NCBI RefSeq assembly: GCF_000721105.1
Contig: NZ_JOEV01000008.1
Location: 62,001-126,000, forward strand
DNA length: 64,000 bases
Direction of reading: 5' to 3'
Source of the DNA: Streptomyces cellulosae
Lineage (GTDB): Bacteria; Actinomycetota; Actinomycetes; Streptomycetales; Streptomycetaceae
Program-made: the position numbers and the translations under genes
Shown: positions 33,554 through 40,758 of the stretch, piece after piece
Layout of the letters: the number at the start of each line of letters is the position of its first letter
Numbering within the stretch: position 1 is the stretch's first letter
The notes under the pieces: generated by a model
What the model was told of the DNA's origin: nothing
Seen by the model: the letters and a program-made list of their open reading frames with translations, nothing else
The model's database searches: none

Positions 33554-34984
33554 TCACCACCCCTCCGCGTCCATCACCGGCACGTCCGCCAGGGACGGCT
33601 CGCCCAGCTCCGCCAGCGCCGCCCGGGCCGTCCGCACGTGCACCGGGGAGAAGTAGGGGTTGATCCGCAGCGCCTCCTGCAGGTGCCTGCGGGCCGGCCC
33701 GTACCGCTGCAGCCCCCGCTCGATCATGCCCCGGTGGTAGGCGTACGGAGCACTCCGTACGCCGCCCCCCTTCGCCTGGTCCGTCGCCACCGTCGCGAAC
33801 CGCAGCGCCTCCTCGTCCCGCCCCGCCCGGTGCAGCGCCCACCCCAGCGCGTCGGCCACGGCGATCCCCGGCTGCCGGTCCCACTCGGCCCGCAGCCGCC
33901 GTACGGCGACGGACGCGTCCCCGTGGTCCGCCTCGAACTGCCCGAGCACCAGCTCCTCGTCCGCTCCGCCCTCGGCGGCGACGCGCACCCGCGCCCGCAG
34001 CAGGTCGTACTGCACCCGGGCGGCCTGTCCGAGCCCCAGCGACTCGTACAACTCGCCCAGCTCCAGCGCGTACTGCGGACACGGCTGCTGGGCGAGCGCG
34101 ACCCGGTAGGCGTTCAGCGCCTGAGCCGTCCGGCCCAGCGCCGCCAGCACCCGGCCCCGCCCGGCCTGCGCGGCCCGCTGGCCGGGATCGAGCCGCACCG
34201 CCTCCCGGAAGTACCGCAGCGCGTCCTCCCGCTCGCCGCGCTCCCAGGCCAGCTGCCCGGACCGCTCCAGATAGGCCGCCCGCTCGGCCGGCGCCCGAGC
34301 TCCCGCCGCCGCGTCGGACAACGCGGCCGCCGCGTCCTCCCGCCGGCCCCGGTCCCGGTAGACGGCCGCGGCCCGCGCCAGCACGTCCGGCCCGGAGCGC
34401 AGCTTCAGCAGCCGGTCCAGCGCGGCGCGGGCCGCCTGCTGGTCGCCGAGGCCGGTGTAGGCGTCGATCAGCAGCGGATACGTCGTCCAGCGCCGGGGCC
34501 GCGCCGCCCGGGCCGCCTCCGCCCAAGCCTTCGCCGCCCGGAAGTCCCGGCGCGCGTTCGCCAGGGCCGCCAGCCCGCCGAGCGCCTCGGCGTTCCCCTG
34601 GTTCCCCTTCCCGCTCACCCGCAACGACGTACGCAGCGCGGCCTCGGCCCTCGGGTAGTACGCGGGGTCCGCGGTCCGCCGCCCCTGCTCCACATAGGCC
34701 GTCCCCAGCACCGCCCACGACCCGGCGTCCTCGGGGTGCGCCCGCACCCGGGCCTCGCGCTCACCGATCAGCGCCGCCAGACCGGGCAGCGCGGCCGGCA
34801 CCCCGGCGACGACCGCCCTGTGCGCCTGCGCCCCCGGTGCCGGAGCGGGCGCCCGGGTATGGGTCCGCTCCGAGGGCGGCAGCATCAGCACCCCGCCGAG
34901 CACGGCACACCCGGCGACCGAGGCGATCAGCAGCCGTCCGCCGGCCCGCCGGACCGGCGCGGGAGCCTCCTCGTCGTTCTCCAT
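33554..34984 (-). CDS. Membrane-anchored tetratricopeptide-repeat protein
   Basis: A 476-residue protein starting at ATG 34984 (MENDEEAPAPVRRAG). One N-terminal transmembrane helix (LLIASVAGCAVLGGVLMLPP) is followed by an extracellular or periplasm-side region made of TPR-like helical pairs, for example SWAVLGTAYVEQGRRTADPA, RYFREAVRLDPGQRAAQAGRG and RRHLQEALRINPYFSPVHVR. TPR arrays bind partner proteins. No enzymatic domain is present. Its stop codon abuts the HPPD stop, with transcription converging. It diverges from the FAD-linked oxidase gene. Specific partners cannot be inferred. Confidence 0.75.
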   Translation of the reverse strand: MENDEEAPAPVRRAGGRLLIASVAGCAVLGGVLMLPPSERTHTRAPAPAPGAQAHRAVVAGVPAALPGLAALIGEREARVRAHPEDAGSWAVLGTAYVEQGRRTADPAYYPRAEAALRTSLRVSGKGNQGNAEALGGLAALANARRDFRAAKAWAEAARAARPRRWTTYPLLIDAYTGLGDQQAARAALDRLLKLRSGPDVLARAAAVYRDRGRREDAAAALSDAAAGARAPAERAAYLERSGQLAWERGEREDALRYFREAVRLDPGQRAAQAGRGRVLAALGRTAQALNAYRVALAQQPCPQYALELGELYESLGLGQAARVQYDLLRARVRVAAEGGADEELVLGQFEADHGDASVAVRRLRAEWDRQPGIAVADALGWALHRAGRDEEALRFATVATDQAKGGGVRSAPYAYHRGMIERGLQRYGPARRHLQEALRINPYFSPVHVRTARAALAELGEPSLADVPVMDAEGW

Positions 34985-35082
34985 GGCGCTCACTGTGCGG
35001 CAGCACGATGAGCGCATAACGGCTTGGCGCAGCTGCCGTACTCGGGGTTCACACCGATGGCCCCCGGTGCGAACCTACGATC

Positions 35083-36492
35083 ATGAGCCGTATCGAAGCG
35101 CCCCGCGACGAAGACACAGCAGCGACCGGCACCCTCCTCGGCCGTCTGCGGGGCGGTCTGCCGGCTGACGCCGTCCTCACCGACCCGGACGTCACGGCCT
35201 CCTACGCCAACGACATGGCGAGCTTCTGCCCGGCCGGCACCCCGGCGGTGGTCGTGCTGCCGCGCACCGTCGAACAGGTCCAGCACGTCATGCGCACCGC
35301 CACCGAACTGCGCGTCCCGGTCGTCCCGCAGGGCGCCCGCACGGGCCTGTCGGGCGCTGCCAACGCCTCCGACGGCTGCATCGTGCTGTCCCTGATCAAG
35401 ATGGACCGGATCCGGGAGATCAACCCGGTCGACCGCATCGCCGTCGTCGAACCGGGCGTCATCAACGCGACCCTCTCCCGAGCGGTCGGCGAACACGGCC
35501 TCTGCTACCCGCCGGACCCCTCCAGCTGGGAGATGTGCACCATCGGCGGCAACATCGGCACCGCGTCCGGCGGCCTGTGCTGCGTGAAGTACGGAGTGAC
35601 GGCCGAGTACGTCCTCGGCCTTGACGTCGTCCTGGCCGACGGGCGGCTGATGTCCACCGGCCGCCGTACGGCGAAGGGAGTCGCCGGGTACGACCTCACC
35701 CGCCTCTTCGTCGGCTCCGAGGGTTCGCTCGGCATCGTCGTAGGGGCGACCCTGGCCCTCAGGCCCCAGCCGCCCGAGCAGCTGGTGCTGGCGGCCGAGT
35801 TCCCGTCCGGGGCCGCCGCCTGCGACGCCGTGTGCCGGATCATGGCGGGCGGGCACGTGCCGTCCCTCCTCGAACTGATGGACCGTACGACGGTGAAGGC
35901 CGTCAACGACCTCGCGCACATGGGACTCCCGGAGAGCACGGAAGCCCTGCTGCTGGCCGCCTTCGACACCGCCGACCCGGCCGCCGACCTCGCCGCCCTC
36001 GGCGCGCTGTGCGAGGCCGCCGGTGCCACCCAGGTCGTCCCGGCCGACGACGCGGCCGAGTCCGAACTGCTCCTCCAGGCACGACGTCTGTCCCTCACGG
36101 CGCTCGACGCGGTCAAGGGCACCACGATGATCGACGACGTGTGCGTGCCCCGCTCCAAGCTCGCCGAGATGCTCGAAGGCACCGAGCGGATCGCCGAGAA
36201 GTACCAGCTCACCATTGGCGTCGTCGCCCACGCCGGCGACGGCAACACCCATCCCACCGTCTGCTTCGACGCGTCGGACCCCGACGAGTCCCGGCGCGCC
36301 CGCGAGTCCTTCGACGAGATCATGGCGCTCGGCCTGGAACTCGGCGGCACGATCACCGGGGAGCACGGCGTGGGCGTCCTGAAGAAGGAGTGGCTGGCAC
36401 GCGAGATCGGGCCGGTCGGGGTGGAGATGCAGCAGCAGATCAAACGGGTCTTCGACCCGCTGGGCATCCTCAACCCCGGCAAGCTCTTCTGA
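35083..36492 (+). CDS. FAD-linked oxidase (glycolate oxidase GlcD / D-lactate dehydrogenase type)
   Basis: A 469-residue flavoprotein of the vanillyl-alcohol-oxidase fold. The FAD-binding PP-loop region is VVPQGARTGLSGAANASDG (near 80-98), then GGNIGTASGGLCCVKYGVT and FVGSEGSLGIV. The C-terminal domain ends with the family pattern HAGDGNTHPT, GTITGEHGVG and FDPLGILNPGKLF, which includes the substrate-binding His residues. It oxidises 2-hydroxy acids such as glycolate or D-lactate; which one is not clear because GlcE/GlcF partners are absent. Start ATG 35083. A 3x16-bp repeat follows the gene. Confidence 0.85.
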   Translation: MSRIEAPRDEDTAATGTLLGRLRGGLPADAVLTDPDVTASYANDMASFCPAGTPAVVVLPRTVEQVQHVMRTATELRVPVVPQGARTGLSGAANASDGCIVLSLIKMDRIREINPVDRIAVVEPGVINATLSRAVGEHGLCYPPDPSSWEMCTIGGNIGTASGGLCCVKYGVTAEYVLGLDVVLADGRLMSTGRRTAKGVAGYDLTRLFVGSEGSLGIVVGATLALRPQPPEQLVLAAEFPSGAAACDAVCRIMAGGHVPSLLELMDRTTVKAVNDLAHMGLPESTEALLLAAFDTADPAADLAALGALCEAAGATQVVPADDAAESELLLQARRLSLTALDAVKGTTMIDDVCVPRSKLAEMLEGTERIAEKYQLTIGVVAHAGDGNTHPTVCFDASDPDESRRARESFDEIMALGLELGGTITGEHGVGVLKKEWLAREIGPVGVEMQQQIKRVFDPLGILNPGKLF

Positions 36493-36503
36493 ATCCCGGT
36501 TGC

Positions 36504-36551
36504 GAACCCGCGTGGTGCTGAACCCGCGTGGTGCTGAACCCGCGTGGTGCT
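36504..36551. repeat. 16-bp tandem repeat between oxidase and ssgG
   Basis: Three perfect copies of GAACCCGCGTGGTGCT (36504-36519, 36520-36535, 36536-36551) lie directly after the oxidase stop; a fourth partial copy begins at 36552. It occupies most of the 79-bp convergent gap with ssgG. Confidence 0.9.
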
Positions 36552-36571
36552 GAACCCGCCCTCCGGCAGGG

Positions 36572-36985
36572 TCACCGGGCGAGCAATTGATCGAGCGCGT
36601 CGTCGATGCCTATCTGCTCGCCCTCGGTCCCCGGGGGTACCGCCCGCAACGTGCGCTCCAGCCAGGCGGACACCTGGGCGGCGGGGGCCTCCAGGAGGGC
36701 GTCCCCGGCAGGTGAACTCAGCGCCATCAGCACGACACCGCGGCCGTCCACCTTGGCCGGCCACGCCCGCACGTCCCCGTCCCCGCACGCCCGGAACACC
36801 CCCTCCACCAGCAGCTCGCGGGCGAACGTCCAGTTCACCGGGTGGTCGGAGGCGATGTGGAAGGTGACGTGCACGGCGTACGGGTCGTCGGAGCGGTAGC
36901 TCAGCCGGGCCGGGACCGGGAAGCTGCGCTCCGGGGACAGGATGAGCTTGAGCTCCAGTTCGCGCTCGACAACGGTGTGGTGCAT
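36572..36985 (-). CDS. ssgG: SsgA-like sporulation protein (SsgG)
   Basis: A 137-residue member of the SsgA-like family, found only in sporulating actinomycetes. Family features are clear: VERELELKLILSPERSFPVPARLSYRSDDPYAVHVTFHI (in parts), VNWTFARELLVEGV and GDGDVRAWP. These proteins form trimers that place and trigger cell division during aerial-hyphae sporulation; SsgG affects which septa are made. The name comes from remembered gene order (SCO2924). Start ATG 36985. A short-repeat array lies upstream at 37030-37083 in the presumed promoter region. Confidence 0.88.
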   Translation of the reverse strand: MHHTVVERELELKLILSPERSFPVPARLSYRSDDPYAVHVTFHIASDHPVNWTFARELLVEGVFRACGDGDVRAWPAKVDGRGVVLMALSSPAGDALLEAPAAQVSAWLERTLRAVPPGTEGEQIGIDDALDQLLAR

Positions 36986-37029
36986 GGCGGGGGTCCTCTC
37001 TCGCGCCGTCTCGGACCACGGGCCGGCCC

Positions 37030-37083
37030 GTGGTGGGTCCGTGGTGGTCCGGCCTGGGTCCGTGGTGGGTCCGTGGTGGGTCC
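37030..37083. repeat. 10-11-bp repeat array upstream of ssgG
   Basis: Five direct units close to GTGGTGGGTCC run from 37030 to 37083. Three (37030-37040, 37062-37072, 37073-37083) are identical. They lie 45-98 bp upstream of the ssgG start, where a promoter would be. Confidence 0.7.
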
Positions 37084-37264
37084 GTACGAGGGAGAGGGGG
37101 AGAGGGCGCGAGCATTACGCGGGTTCGGCGAATCTTTTTCCGGCAGGGCGTCGGCGGGCCCTTCTCAAAAGTGTGGGTCCGGCGGGACTGGCGGTGGGGG
37201 TTGCGTCGGTCTGATAGATGTGGAGGCCCTCATTTGGCCCCCGAGCAGATTCCGGACGACGGAC

Positions 37265-39145
37265 ATGAGCGCCCCAACCCCGGCCCCCGGTGACGACAGG
37301 CCCCGCGAAGGGTTTTACCCGGACCCGTCCATTCCTGGATATGTCCGGTACTGGAACGGTTCCGCCTGGGTACCGGGCACCAGCCGACCGGCCCCGACGG
37401 ACGGCGAACCGCTCGCCCCACCGTCCGACGACGGCCCGGCAGGCGGGACCGCCCCGGCCGCCTCCGCGGCCTCGGTGGAGGAGACGGGCCCGTACTTCTT
37501 CGACGAGGACCCGGTCGCCGGACCCGGTCCGTCCGGCGGGCCCGGCGGGGCTGCCCCGTCCTCGCGCACGGGCGCCCAGCACGGTGGCCCTCCCGCCCCC
37601 GCGACCGCCTGGGGCGCCGACCGCTCCCACCAGTCGGGCTTCGGAGCGGACCAGGACCGCCGGGTGTCGTGGGGGGCGCCGCAGGGTGCCCAGCCGGAAG
37701 GGCCCGAAGGTGGGAGGGAGGGGGCTGATCCGCGGGTGCCGCGGGCGACGGGGGCCGGCGACGGGCCGTCCCAGCCCGACGGTCGTTCCGCCCGTACGGA
37801 CGGCACCGCGATGATCCCGCCCGCCGAGCCGGACGACGCCGACGCGGGCAACACGTTCATCTTCCGCAGGCCCACGGCCGGACGCGGGGGAGCGGCGGCC
37901 GGCGCCGGAGCTCCCGGTGTCCCGGGTCCCGGTGGCCCCCCTGCCGACGAGGGCACGGTGACCTTCCGCGCGCTCTCCCCGCGCACGGCCCAGCAGAATC
38001 GGGCGGCCGGGGCGCACCAGGGGAGCACGGGCCCCGGATCCGCCCAGTCCGCGTCCGGCGCGGCGCCCGGAGCGTTCGGCGCCCAGTTCTCCGGGGGCGG
38101 CGGTGCGGGTACGGGAGGTCCGGCAGGGGCGGCCGGGGGAGCCGGTGGGTCCAGAACGCCCGGTTCCGCCGACCCACGGGCACCCCACGCCACCGGCCAC
38201 CCCGGCACCGGCGCCCAAGCCGCGCCCCCGGACGCCTCCGCGTACTCCGGCACTCCCGCGGTCCCCGGCCCCCAGGAAGCCCCCGGCTTCGGTGCCGGAA
38301 AGGCTGCGGCCGCCCGGGCCGCCGCAGCGCAGCCCCAGGCGGGCACCGGAGCCGGGGCAGCCGCCCAGGCCCCCTCGGCGCCCCCCGCCGCCCTCTCCGG
38401 GCCGCAGGCGACCCCCGCGGCCGGCCCGAGCGTGCCCCACCAGTCCGGCGGCCCTCAGCCGACCGGCCCCCAGCCCGGCTCAGGCACCCCCGCCTCCGCC
38501 CCCATGACCTCCGCTCCCATGGCACCCGGCGCCGGTGGCGGCCAGCCCTCCTGGGCGCAGCAGGTGCACCGGCTGGCAGGGGCGGACGACGGCGAGCAGC
38601 CGGTCACGCCCTGGAAGCCGCCTGTCGACGACATCTTCCAGGCGGCCGCGCGGCGTCAGGCGTCGGCCCGTCCCGCGGGGCTCGGCAAGCGGCTGGCCGC
38701 CCGGCTCGTCGACACGGTGGTGCTCGCCGGTGTCACCGCCGTGGCCGCGGTACCGCTCGGCACCAAGGCGATCGACCACGTCAACGAGAAGATCGACGCG
38801 GCCAAGCTGTCCGGCGAGACCGTCACGGTGTGGCTCCTCGACGGCACGACGTCGACGTATCTCGGCATCGTGCTGGCCGTCCTGCTCGTCTTCGGCGCTC
38901 TCTACGAGGCGCTGCCCACCGCCAAGTGGGGCCGCACTCTCGGCAAGAAGCTGTTCGGGCTGGACGTGCGGGACATCGAGGGCCACGAGGCCCCGTCCTT
39001 CGGCGCGGCCCTGCGCCGCTGGCTGGTCTACAGCGTGCCCGGACTGCTCGTCGTGGGAGTCGTGGGCGTCCTGTGGTGCCTGATCGACCGGCCGTGGCAC
39101 CAGTGCTGGCACGACAAGGCCGCCCATACGTTCGTCGCCGGCTGA
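37265..39145 (+). CDS. RDD-family membrane protein with N-terminal DUF2510 domain
   Basis: A 626-residue protein in three parts. Residues 15-40 form a DUF2510 domain (GFYPDPSIPGYVRYWNGSAW). Residues about 45-450 are Gly/Pro/Ala-rich and disordered. Residues 470-620 form an RDD domain with three or four helices: LGKRLAARLVDTVVLAGVTA, LGIVLAVLLVFGALYEAL, the motif TLGKKLFGLDV, then LVVGVVGVLWCLIDRPWHQCWHDKAAHT. RDD proteins have been linked to cation exchange in some bacteria, but no function is settled here. Start ATG 37265. Another RDD gene follows 123 bp later and is probably a diverged duplicate. Confidence 0.82.
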   Translation: MSAPTPAPGDDRPREGFYPDPSIPGYVRYWNGSAWVPGTSRPAPTDGEPLAPPSDDGPAGGTAPAASAASVEETGPYFFDEDPVAGPGPSGGPGGAAPSSRTGAQHGGPPAPATAWGADRSHQSGFGADQDRRVSWGAPQGAQPEGPEGGREGADPRVPRATGAGDGPSQPDGRSARTDGTAMIPPAEPDDADAGNTFIFRRPTAGRGGAAAGAGAPGVPGPGGPPADEGTVTFRALSPRTAQQNRAAGAHQGSTGPGSAQSASGAAPGAFGAQFSGGGGAGTGGPAGAAGGAGGSRTPGSADPRAPHATGHPGTGAQAAPPDASAYSGTPAVPGPQEAPGFGAGKAAAARAAAAQPQAGTGAGAAAQAPSAPPAALSGPQATPAAGPSVPHQSGGPQPTGPQPGSGTPASAPMTSAPMAPGAGGGQPSWAQQVHRLAGADDGEQPVTPWKPPVDDIFQAAARRQASARPAGLGKRLAARLVDTVVLAGVTAVAAVPLGTKAIDHVNEKIDAAKLSGETVTVWLLDGTTSTYLGIVLAVLLVFGALYEALPTAKWGRTLGKKLFGLDVRDIEGHEAPSFGAALRRWLVYSVPGLLVVGVVGVLWCLIDRPWHQCWHDKAAHTFVAG

Positions 39146-39268
39146 CCAGGTTCACGGCACAAGCGCCGGAGGATCCGGCGGAATCCCGAATCGGTCGCGG
39201 TCCTGGCGAGTACTCCGGACGGCCGCTCGCCGGATGCGGAGCCGGAGGGTTCGCGGTCGACTCGGGCC

Positions 39269-39970
39269 ATGAGCACCGAACCTCCCGGCTCCGGTCAGCC
39301 GCCGGAAGACGACCCGTTCAGGAAGCAGCCCCCGCCTGACGAGGGCTCCGGTTCGCCGTACGACGCCCAGCCCCCGTACGGCAGCGGGCCCCAGCCTCCG
39401 CCGGGCGGTGATCCCTACGGTTCCGGCGGTCCTCAAGGAGGCGACCCTTACGGTTCCGGCGGTCCTCGGGGCGGTGGTCCCTACGGGTCCGGCGGCCACT
39501 ACCCCGGCGATCCGCTGGCCGGCATGCCGCCGCTGGCCCCGAGCGGCAAGCGCACCCTCGCCCGGATCATCGACATGATCATGGTCGGCATCGTGGTCTG
39601 GCTGCTCACCCTGGCCTTCAACGTGCACGAGTACAGCATCGACGACAACAACATCGAGTTCGGCAAGTCGTTCGGGCAGTCGTTGATCGCCGCCGTGCTC
39701 TACATCGCCTACGACACCGTCATGATCAGCAGGACGGGTCAGACCCTCGGCAAGAAGTGGCTGGGGATGCGGGTCGCCGGCCTCGACGACGGCGCAACGC
39801 CCTCCGTGCAGACCACGCTGATCCGCTCGGCGGTGCTGTGGATCCCGTTCGCGTTCTGCTGCGCCTGCGTCTGGACCGCGATCTCGGGCGGCTGGAGCTA
39901 CTTCGACAAGCCCTACAAGCAGGGCCTGCACGACAAGGCGGCCAAGACGGTCGTGGTCAGCACTGACTGA
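39269..39970 (+). CDS. RDD-family membrane protein
   Basis: A 233-residue protein with a Gly/Pro/Tyr-rich N-terminal region of about 80 residues carrying GGDPYGSGGP-type repeats (three copies), then an RDD domain. Helices: IIDMIMVGIVVWLLTLAF, SLIAAVLYIAYDTVMI, the conserved QTLGKKWLGMRV, SAVLWIPFAFCCACVWTAI and the C-terminal DKPYKQGLHDKAAKTVVV. The fold and the GKK motif match the RDD gene upstream, while the N-terminal tails differ. Function is unknown. Start ATG 39269, without a strong ribosome-binding site. Confidence 0.82.
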   Translation: MSTEPPGSGQPPEDDPFRKQPPPDEGSGSPYDAQPPYGSGPQPPPGGDPYGSGGPQGGDPYGSGGPRGGGPYGSGGHYPGDPLAGMPPLAPSGKRTLARIIDMIMVGIVVWLLTLAFNVHEYSIDDNNIEFGKSFGQSLIAAVLYIAYDTVMISRTGQTLGKKWLGMRVAGLDDGATPSVQTTLIRSAVLWIPFAFCCACVWTAISGGWSYFDKPYKQGLHDKAAKTVVVSTD

Positions 39971-40008
39971 CCACCCTCGGTCCGTCCCCGGTGCGCTCTC
40001 AGCGTCGG

Positions 40009-40326
40009 TCAGGAAGCAGCGCGCTCGTGCACCGGACGCTCGGACGCCGCCGCGGCGATCGAGGCCGTCGCCGACGCGGTCTCCGGCTGCGTCTGCGCGG
40101 TCTGCGTCGCGGGCCGGTTCACCGCGACCACGCGGGACCTGGGCATCGGGATCGTCATGGCGACCAGCAGACCGAGGGCGAGTGCCGCGAGGGCGATGAT
40201 CACGATCCCCACGCCCGAACTCGTCTCTGACAGCAGCAGCATGGCGAGCGTCGAGCAGATCACGGTGCACGAACCGTAGGCGAGCTGTGCGGCCGTCGGG
40301 CGAGGCGTGACAGTCGGACGAGGCAT
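40009..40326 (-). CDS. Small two-helix membrane protein
   Basis: A 105-residue protein with two hydrophobic helices (AYGSCTVICSTLAMLLLS and VGIVIIALAALALGLLVAMTI) between a proline/threonine-rich N terminus and an Ala/Thr/Glu-rich C-terminal tail. No family is recognised. Start ATG 40326. It converges with the RDD gene across 38 bp. A minus-strand promoter with TTGACT and TATATG lies 270 bp upstream, implying a long leader, if it is used. Confidence 0.65.
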   Translation of the reverse strand: MPRPTVTPRPTAAQLAYGSCTVICSTLAMLLLSETSSGVGIVIIALAALALGLLVAMTIPMPRSRVVAVNRPATQTAQTQPETASATASIAAAASERPVHERAAS

Positions 40327-40598
40327 GGCAATCGTGTCCTCGGAAGTGGGGGTCCACGGGGGCGTCGGCCTGGCTTTCCGCCGATTTCAGGGCGTTCCGC
40401 CAATCGACTCTAATCGCCTGCATGCCCGAGCGGAACGACAGGTAAGCGTGACCTGACCAACAGGGCCGGAGCACAGGGGGCGCACGGGTTCATGGCGTCC
40501 AGCAAGTGGACAGAACCGCGCGCCCGTTCGAGGGGGTGTCGTCGCCCTCCGTGAGCACGCGCGCGGTGGTCCGGCGTTCGTAAAGCGGACGCCAACTT

Positions 40599-40628
40599 CA
40601 TATAGTGCAATTGACCTGCTCAAGTCAA
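40599..40628 (-). promoter_or_regulatory. Possible minus-strand promoter in the 40327-40758 gap
   Basis: On the minus strand TTGACT (40628-40623) and TATATG (40604-40599) are 18 bp apart, an AT-rich island in GC-rich DNA. It would transcribe the 105-residue membrane protein after a 270-base leader. No gene lies in the rest of this 432-bp gap. Confidence 0.35.
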
Positions 40629-40652
40629 GGTCTGTCTTTTCTTCCCAACCTC

Positions 40653-40676
40653 TAGTCAAATGTCGTCACTTGACTA
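40653..40676. promoter_or_regulatory. Inverted repeat upstream of the M6 protease gene
   Basis: TAGTCAA (40653-40659) and TTGACTA (40670-40676) are perfect 7-bp arms around 10 bases. CAAGTCAAGG at 40621-40630 repeats the core. It lies 83 bp upstream of the protease start and beside the minus-strand promoter, so it may be an operator for both. Confidence 0.4.
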
Positions 40677-40758
40677 CACGCGTTGAACAGCGCGCGCGGA
40701 CCCACCAGGCCCAGGACCCCCCTCCTTCCGCGCGCCCGGACGCGGGGGAGGAACTCAA

